Positions 57,310-64,000 of a DNA stretch of 64,000 nt are shown piece by piece. The number at the start of each line of letters is the position of its first letter. The stretch's first letter is position 1. A program made the position numbers and the translations under genes. The DNA is from Ophiura sarsii (Eukaryota > Echinodermata > Ophiuroidea > Amphilepidida > Ophiuridae), in assembly GCA_035610835.1 (NCBI GenBank), contig CM069452.1, positions 65,010,919 through 65,074,918 of the forward strand, read 5' to 3'. The notes beneath the pieces are model-generated. The model was not told the origin of the DNA. It saw nothing but the letters and a program-made list of their open reading frames with translations, and did not search any database.

Positions 57310-57600
57310 TTTGAAACGGCTTGTTTTCAACATATTTACTTATTTATTTCATCATTTATTTAAATATTTATTTCATTATTTATTTATTTCATTATTCATT
57401 TCATTATTTCATTATTTCATTATTCATTTATTTCATTATTTATTTATTTCATCATTATTTCATTATTTCATTATTTCATTATTTATTTATTTCATTATGT
57501 ATTTATTTCATTATGTATTTATTTCATTCTTTATTTTTCTATATGTTTCTATTTATTTTTCTATTTCTATTTCTATTTATTTATATTCATTTTTTTCTTC
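57310..57600 (+). repeat. (TTTATTTCATTA)n AT-rich simple repeat
   Basis: Irregular array of ATTTATTTCATT words over nearly 300 bp. The Phe/Ile/Tyr-rich frames through it are artefacts. Confidence 0.92.
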
Positions 57601-57859
57601 TTCTATCATTCATCTATTTATTAATTTCGTTATGTTTTGTTTTATCGTAATTGTGTTAATTAAATCTGCTAAATACATAGGATTTAAAAATAAAAGTGAA
57701 GGGTGACAATGGTGTGTGGCACATTTATTTTAATAATTTTGTTTCCAAATAAATTTGTCGTTATGTATTTGTTTTATCAAAAACCTTTACCTCATTAAAA
57801 CCATAAACTAATTTGTATTTTGTATTTTGACTCCGCTTCATTTGCATCGGCCTTACCAC

Positions 57860-58178
57860 TTCAAAGGGTCAACCGTTTATGCTTTCACAGGTCTCCGAAT
57901 TGAACCCAGTAAAGCTTGTTTACTCGTCCCATGCAAAGCAAAGGGTTTACTCCGGTTTACTGTATCATGGGCTAGGTATGTGTGGAATTCTATCAATATT
58001 CATATACCAATGTGCATAATATACGCTTCAGTCATCTGATTAGCTGTACCGACCACCAGCGAAGCCACATGCTACTGCGTATTCATGAGAATACGGTGTG
58101 ACCCGCTAATTGATTGGCTAGGGTGGCCCTCAGCTGACAATCTGAGCTGTCAATCAAGGGCGCGGTAAGGCTTTGATG
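57860..58178 (+). promoter_or_regulatory. Upstream region of TCF/LEF gene with TCF-like sites
   Basis: Between 57860 and the start codon at 58310 there are a TCF/LEF consensus CTTTGATG at 58171-58178, an inverted CTTTGAA match at 57860-57866, and an inverted CCAAT box (ATTGG, 58113-58117). Whether the promoter is here is unknown. The short sites can occur by chance; self-regulation by Wnt/TCF is an inference. Confidence 0.35.
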
Positions 58179-58309
58179 TTGGCCAGTCGCCTTTGCGTCT
58201 GTACACAACTGAATGGTAGAATTCATTGACGCGGGTTGTGCTAAAGAAAGTAGAGTTAAACTTGAAACGTTTCGCCGCGAATATCGGGGCTGGATTTTAC
58301 CCCAACACC

Positions 58310-58519
58310 ATGCCTCAACAGCCCAGTCGTGGTGGGGAGGATGATGGTGCCCAAGATGAGACTAAAATCTATCATACCGAAGGAGAACAAGAGGAAAAAA
58401 CTATCGAAAATGTGCCAGGAACTCGGGATTCTTTCGATCACCTCAACGACATCAAATCGAGCTTGGTGAACGAAGGGGAATCGGTCAGTTCCCAGAACAA
58501 ACCTGGCTCCAACTCGCAG
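58310..58519 (+). CDS. TCF/LEF: TCF/LEF transcription factor, exon 1 (beta-catenin-binding domain)
   Basis: 70 codons from ATG at 58310 (context CAACACCATGC) to a GTAAAT donor. The start is chosen because it reproduces the family N-terminus: MPQ...GGEDDGAQDE, then EGEQEEKTIENV, then LNDIKSSLVNEGES. In TCF7/TCF7L1/TCF7L2/LEF1 this region binds the armadillo repeats of beta-catenin, with the acidic Asp-Asp and Glu-rich stretch making salt bridges and 'DVKSSLVNE' forming the following helix. The protein is a nuclear HMG-box DNA-binding factor that turns Wnt signals into transcription. Upstream in-frame codons to 58226 are probably untranslated. Single copy is usual in invertebrates. Confidence 0.95.
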
Positions 58520-58644
58520 GTAAATATACACGATTTCCTCATCGTAAATACGGCTTTGTAACATATCTTTACATGTGTAGAATGGACTCATGTGATAGCT
58601 AATTAATTGACTAACTGTCATATTTGTTCGTTTTTTGATCACAG

Positions 58645-58735
58645 AGAAATAACAAGCGATCGCACGGTTCGTCATCGGACTACGGGGACCCATCGAAAGA
58701 CAGCCGTGCCAAGAAAGTGCACGGAGTTGGCGAAG
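58645..58735 (+). CDS. TCF/LEF: TCF/LEF exon 2
   Basis: 91 nt, acceptor TTTTTTGATCACAG, entering in phase 0. It encodes RNNKRSHGSSSDYGDPSKDS then RAKKVHGVGE, a Ser/basic linker, and leaves one base. The donor GTTCGT is weak but gives exact phase with exon 3. Vertebrate TCFs have a similar Ser/Glu/Arg-rich linker after the beta-catenin-binding domain. Confidence 0.8.
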
Positions 58736-59082
58736 GTTCGTACGGTCGTCGTATGGCTGCCATTTATACCAACCAAACCATGCATGACAAACTGTTTTCT
58801 AACTTTTTAACACAGTAAATTAACACCCAGTTTTCGATTGTAAATCCAATGTTTTGATCGCATCGTTCAGTGTGTAGCCTAGTCAATATCATCGTGTATT
58901 TAAAGTCTGTTAAAGTAGGGGTACTTGAGCTGAGCGTAACGTGAGAAAAATATCACGAAATTTGAGCCGTGTTGATGGGGGTGAATATGTCGTGGGTTTG
59001 CTCGGCACGTCACTGAACTGTCGCTCGCTAAAACGGCCCCGTCTCATCTATCTTGTTTCGTTTTTCTCTGACCCCACTGTAG

Positions 59083-59192
59083 GTATTACAGGAATCAAAT
59101 CGGATCATATTCCACGATTGCCATCCTCCTATCCTAACCTAGCGATTATAGCAGGGGGTTATCCCAATGGATCGATTCTTTCAGGACCACCG
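59083..59192 (+). CDS. TCF/LEF: TCF/LEF exon 3
   Basis: 110 nt, acceptor CCCCACTGTAG, donor GTAAGT, ends in phase 0. With the carried base it encodes GITGIKSDHIPRLPSSYPNL then AIIAGGYPNGSILSGPP; the YPNGSILS motif matches the conserved 'YLPNGSLSP' of TCF/LEF proteins. The HMG box and the rest lie beyond 64000. Confidence 0.9.
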
Positions 59193-59805
59193 GTAAGTTT
59201 TGTGATCATAATTTGCATGAATTTCCCCCATCCTATTGCAATGCAATATACACGTATACGGCGCGGCGGAACAACAACAAGGATACATGACATGACTACA
59301 TGCGATCCTTTCTCGTCCACGGTGTTCCTGTTCCTCTGCACCAATTTATGGATTTTTAAGTTCTATCGGACACCTCTTTTGTACACACATTTAATGCCAG
59401 CATTTACGACTAATTGTCTAAATAGGGCCATAATTTTCACCACACAGTGAAGCCGATTTTGAAGTGATAGATAATAAACGGTTGGGGACGTTTGTTTACC
59501 AACACTTGCGTGACCTTTTTGTGTAACATGCAAAATGCAAAGTTGACCTACACTCCACTGAACCGCCACAGTGCACATAAGAATGTGTGCTAGCTATGCA
59601 CTGTTGTGTACATAAAAACGTGTTACTGGATATGCCAGGCATTGTTTGGCTTTACTTTGCATAAAGTGTCACTCTTTTAATGTCCAAATTTCTTATTTTT
59701 ATAACCTACGTGTGCTATCACAAAGGGTAATACTATTAGTAGTATTAGTAATTACTGAGTATTCATCGAGAACAACATTTTAGAAATCCTGTATTTTAGG
59801 GGGTT

Positions 59806-59892
59806 AAATTGATTTGACGGAATAAACCGTATATTTCATGAATTGACTGTACATTTCATGAAGTATACGGTTTCATTCCGTCAATCAATTAC
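59806..59892. repeat. Small palindrome in TCF intron
   Basis: ATTGATTTGACGGAATAAAC and, inverted, GTTTCATTCCGTCAATCAAT, continuing with CGTATA...TTCATGAA pairs. Arms of about 35 bp; probably a tiny foldback element. Confidence 0.75.
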
Positions 59893-60629
59893 ACTTTACA
59901 GGATTACCCCAATTTTGGAGTAAAACAAATTTAGTTTGGGCTATCAGTATCATAAGTAATAAAATATTTTACATCGGGCACGATACTATAGCAGAATTCA
60001 TACGATGATTGTTCTTCACATCGTAGTCTGTTACTGTTAGTGTTAGTTGAGTTCACAATTCCGCACCATTTGATTTCAACCTCGGTGTAGTGATATCGGA
60101 GCCTATTTTTGTGATAAACCCAACATGATGCCGTCAACGGACAAGTTGTTTTTGATCGTAATTGTACATGGTACATGTACATAGATCCGTGAATTGTATC
60201 ACTTCACTTGCGCGATAACAAGATGCAATGCATTCACTCTTACACATACTCCAATGTTCAGAGATGAGGGTTATGATCGTCAGGTCCATACTCTTTAGTT
60301 GAAATCATTTGGCAGAGGCCGGTGAAACCGTAACACTTTTAACAGGCTATTAGATAAGGTTACTATTTTCACTCTGAATTATGAGTTTTTGGATATGACT
60401 TCAGTGTTTGTTACCATAGGCCTAAATGCCATGGGTGTTGTCCAAAAAATTCTTGTTATAAAACAGAAAATTACACCAGGGGTATCACAAGTTGTTCACA
60501 GAAGACGGATTTTTTATTATAGCTAGGCAGGTTGTATCGTTTGTGAGCATAGATCTTGAAAGTTTAGTTGTTTGGTTGCAATTGCAAGATAGTTTGTGAA
60601 CATGTTATTTATGGATCTGATGTGTGACT

Positions 60630-60831
60630 CAGGGTCAGAATTTCGAGGAGAATCCGAGAATTCATTCTCGCAAAGATTCCCGCTGGTAAAGTTGTGGGAA
60701 TCCAAGTTGATTCTCGTAGAGATATTCTGTCAACACATAATTTAAATGGAGGAGAATCCATAGATTCTTGCAAAAATCCTTTGCATTAATCTAAATGGAT
60801 TCTTGCAACCTTTGATGAAATTCTGACCCTG
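60630..60831. mobile_element. MITE family B (best copy)
   Basis: Starts CAGGGTCAGAATTTCGAG and ends GATGAAATTCTGACCCTG, inverted ends of about 15 bp. GTGACT flanks both sides (60624-60629 and 60832-60837), a likely 6-bp target duplication. Non-coding, rich in GATTCT words. Other copies: 9585-9790, 20398-20563. Confidence 0.8.
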
Positions 60832-61112
60832 GTGACTGTCAACTGCTGGGTGGAGTAGGGAGGCAACATGTCACGCCTGTCCCTTCGCCAGGATTGACAA
60901 CATGCATGTGTAACCCCTAGCGTCAAACGCTGAATCTGTATTGCCCATTTTATGATGTCAAAGTGGCTCCGAGTCTGGCAGCAATCGCAGATGAAGGGTC
61001 CATTGTCAAATACCTGTACTTGGGCAATGTGTCCCCTCGCCAGTTACCGCTCCGATTCTCATAAACAAGCCATCCATAGCAAATGTACTGTACACAGTAC
61101 AAGTATTTGTGG

Positions 61113-61385
61113 GCATGTGTGGTCTAGTGGATAGGACGCAGGTCTCACGATACGAAGGTTGTGAGTTCGAGCCCCGCTAGGTCCAACATGTTTGTAACCT
61201 TGGGCAAGGTACTTAGTCTCAATTCAATTGCCTCATGGTTCGGAAGTCACATAGAAATGGTGGTCCCGTGTATCGGAAGAGCAAAAATCCGAGCACGTTA
61301 AAGGAATCTGAGACCTTTTAGTGACGTTAAAAGGTCACAGATTCCTTCGTAAAGAGTAGGGGATCATCCCGGTCTGTGGCTGTAC
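61113..61385 (+). mobile_element. tRNA-derived SINE (best copy)
   Basis: A-box TGGTCTAGTGGATAGGACGC and B-box GGTTGTGAGTTCGAGCCCC at the usual spacing, then a body with GTCCAACATG, TGGGCAAGGTACTTAG, GTGTATCGGAAGAGC, and an inverted AAAGGAATCTGAGACCTTTT region. Transcribed by RNA polymerase III when active. Truncated or decayed copies: 1203-1320 and 24945-25090. Confidence 0.82.
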
Positions 61386-61630
61386 ACACATTGTCCCAAG
61401 AAAACTGGGGCCTTCGTGTTAATATCCTGACCTCTGATTTGGCCTGTATCCTCTTCTCCCCTCCTTCACCTTCAAATACCCACCTTGCCCCACTTTTCCC
61501 ACCCCACATTTTTCCCACCCCACATTTTCACCACCATGCTCCAACCCCTTTCCTTGTATTTCGCGATCACTGTATTATCTTAGGTCAATAACATTATTGG
61601 AAACCATCAAGAAAGAAACTATATTTTGAG

Positions 61631-62038
61631 TAGGGATCAACCTGTTATCGGATCGGCCCGATATTTAGACATATCGGACAAATATCGAAATCGGTAGAAA
61701 ATTGTCCATGCCACCCATATTGCTTGCCAATGAAAAACAACAACAACAATGGGTTTTATGCCAAAACGTGTCTGTTAAATATGCATTTTTCAGTTCCTTT
61801 GAATACAATTTCCCCCCCATTAATCCATTATTTACAAATTTGCTAATATACATTATGTAATCCGTGTTTTTTCTATCATTATAACCTTTTTGAGTCGATT
61901 CCCCACAATATTTTTAAGTGATTTCCTATTTTATAATGACTCAATAAAAGTATCGGATCGGATCAGATATCGGCTGACATTATAAATTAATTATCGGTTA
62001 TCGTATCGGAAGGGAAATGTCACATCGGTTGATCCCTA
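61631..62038. mobile_element. hAT-like MITE with perfect 8-bp TSD
   Basis: Starts TAGGGATCAACC and ends GGTTGATCCCTA, perfect 12-bp inverted ends. ATTTTGAG is duplicated exactly at 61623-61630 and 62039-62046. An 8-bp duplication and TAGGGAT-type ends with internal TATCGG words fit the hAT superfamily. 408 bp, no transposase. Intact ends and duplication suggest a young insertion. Confidence 0.92.
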
Positions 62039-64000
62039 ATTTTGAGACTGGCGCATTTCACTACATAATGTACATATGAACTGCCATAGTGTCACATTCG
62101 TTGATGTGCAGTGCGTATTAGTTACTCATGGTTACTGGTTCAAGCCTGGGCCATACATCTGTACCGAATTATGATATGCAATAGGCGCTTAAATGTTATA
62201 TGATCAATGTGACCATTGTTTCATTTCAAAATTATCATGAGCCAGTTGACCTGGTACTGGCAGCGGTTACATTATTAGCGAAATAGCGTATACATCTTTA
62301 CATAAATGTTGTCATGAATGACAATTATCGGGACCACCCACTGGAATAATGGTCGAATGGGATTGGTGTTTTAATTTGTATTAAAAGACATTGACTTGAC
62401 GGTATTGATAATGATGTCAGAATTGCAATGAGAAGAAATTTCATAAAACCATGTTGTTCAACTTTCAATTTTCATGTTTTGTGGCATAACATAACATTTA
62501 TAATAGACACAATGTGGAAAACCAGTGTTTGGGGTTGGTGGTGACTCATTCCATTGCAAGCTAAACATGGCTGGAGCGAGATCTCGTATTGCAATTTGTT
62601 AGAAAGATTCCTAGTCCAGAGGGCCAAATCGAACAACATTATCGTTGCTATGCTAAGGCTTTTGGCTTATCGAGGGACAAAATTGACTTTTTTTACATTT
62701 ACTTAAAAATGTGCATGTACTTAAAACAAAAATATCAAAATAAAATAATCACCCTTCACTCTTTTTATGATCTTCCCAACTAAACCTAAAAGGGGGAGGA
62801 AGTGAAGGGTTCATGCAGAAAATAAGTTGGTTACTAAAAAAACCTATCTTCCCCCACCACCACCACCACCACCACCACTATCCTTACATTGTTTGGGAGG
62901 GTAAAATACAACTTTCCTTTTTATGTCAACTTAGGCCAAACAAAGAAAAAAGTCTGTCTCAGAAACATTGTGCAAAAAAGCTAAGTGCTGTGCGATCTAT
63001 TTATTTTTAGAAAATAGGCTAGCCTATGAGGTATGCGATTAGTATTTTTTTGCTTATCCAAGCTTATAGTGCGCTTTTTAAACTTATTTTTTAAAAATCC
63101 AAAAAAATCCACCAAAAAAAGGGTGGGGGGGGGGAAAGAAGACGTTTTTTAGCCCCCAGCCCATAGACCTACGCGCCGCCGTAGCTCATTTCCCATACCA
63201 ATGCGGGCAGGCTTCTGAGACAGACCTTCTTCTTTGTTTGGCCTTATGAGAAAGCCGAGTGTTACGATTGGTAATCTGGCAATTTTGTATTTAGAATTTG
63301 GTTGACATTTTTTCTCGCTACATGTACTCTAATAAAGATTCTTTTAAACAATAGTTACACAAATCTGAATGATTTTTCAAAATTATTCATTGCAATTGTT
63401 TCATTACTATGAAAATAGCGAGAATTTATTGATTCTGAGTGGCTTCAATAACACTACAGGATTGGAGTAATGTCTGAACCCTGTTTTTGTCCTTTGCCTG
63501 CATTTTCACAAAATCATGTAAAATCTGTATTTTCATAAAATCATGTATTAGAAAACTATTGGTTAAAGTTGACCAACAATTGTCCAATATTTTAGAGGGA
63601 AAAAAATGATGTGATAATAATCGGTCTTTCTTGTGCAGACTCCAGATTTTGGGGCAAGCCTTCTGGGCAGGGGGTAGAAATGCCCCCCCCCCCCCCCCAC
63701 CTCTTGCTCTAGTACCGCCCCTGCTATCGAACAACTTTTCCAAGATTAAGCTAGAATCTTAATCCATTTGCATGGTTAAGAACCATGTGGTTTCCACCAT
63801 ATGTTTTGGTGTTTCAAAGTGATAACTTTTGCTTTCTACAAAATATAATTTGCAAAGTAAAAGTCAGTCGCAATGGTGATACCGTGTGATATCAAGTCTT
63901 GCTGTCACCTATGGCGCTGTCGAAAGGAAAACCTGGTTTATTAGATTAAAAACAATAATTGAATTAACGTAAAATCGCGACGATCCAAATGAGCGGGGAG

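Larger units (their letters stand above)
59193..64000 (+). other. TCF/LEF intron 3 (to window end)
   Basis: No further TCF exon is seen. It contains a small palindrome (59806-59892), a family-B MITE (60630-60831), a SINE (61113-61385), a hAT-like MITE (61631-62038) and a C run at 63684-63699. Long early introns are usual for TCF/LEF genes. Other reading frames here lack support. Confidence 0.75.

Noticed and set aside
57173..57706. 177-codon Phe/Ile/Tyr-rich frame
   Set aside because: Runs through poly(G) and (TTTATTTCATT)n simple repeats.
62813..63010. Frame with a His run
   Set aside because: A short (CAC)n microsatellite inside the TCF intron, with no splice or domain evidence.

Overview
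The window is animal nuclear DNA: intron-rich, AT-rich, densely packed with repeats, with two 100-base N gaps (29425-29524 and 54449-54548). The recognisable genes (a TCF/LEF factor, an SLC5A8/A12-like transporter, a zinc-finger/tyrosine-recombinase protein) and the repeats (RTE-like and other LINEs, tRNA-derived SINEs, many short TIR elements) suggest an invertebrate deuterostome, most likely an echinoderm. That placement is an inference from family resemblance; no search could be run.

Layout. (1) 1-14.8 kb, minus strand: a multi-exon gene rebuilt from splice sites and codon phase. In coding order it has two near-identical acidic exons, an Ala-rich exon, two exons with C2H2-like zinc fingers, a linker, then a tyrosine-recombinase (integrase-like) core with the expected Arg, Lys, Arg, His and Tyr residues, and a C-terminal Myb-like tail that runs off the left edge. 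Its introns hold several MITE-like elements and a tRNA-derived SINE. (2) 14.8-29 kb: no confident gene. There are foldback elements, a Tc1/mariner-like TIR element, a direct duplication, an 83-bp satellite, a large palindrome, SINEs and a few weak exon candidates (24.1-25.8 kb, minus). (3) 29.5-37.8 kb, minus: exons of a sodium-coupled monocarboxylate transporter-like gene with single-base frame breaks. (4) 34-47 kb: a 1.36-kb TIR element, a cluster of elements built from ACGTATG-type repeats, three LINE remnants, a pentanucleotide microsatellite and a truncated LINE with a 589-codon RT reading frame. (5) 49.4-49.7 kb, plus: the last exon of a coiled-coil protein, with a frameshift in an A run. 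(6) 50.6-53.4 kb, minus: a 5'-truncated RTE-like LINE with a 920-codon endonuclease/RT reading frame. (7) 54-58 kb: poly(G) tracts, a hAT-like MITE and AT-rich simple repeats. (8) 58.3 kb to the right edge, plus: the first three coding exons of a TCF/LEF gene, followed by an intron carrying a hAT-like MITE with perfect 8-bp target duplications, another MITE and a SINE.

The genes are independent of one another. TCF/LEF is the nuclear effector of Wnt/beta-catenin signalling; the transporter family moves short monocarboxylates with sodium; the recombinase-like gene resembles Crypton-derived host genes. The last is the most interesting locus: its exons join in frame across nearly all introns, the core is free of stops, and the catalytic residues appear to be kept. 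Most long reading frames elsewhere are repeats or chance.
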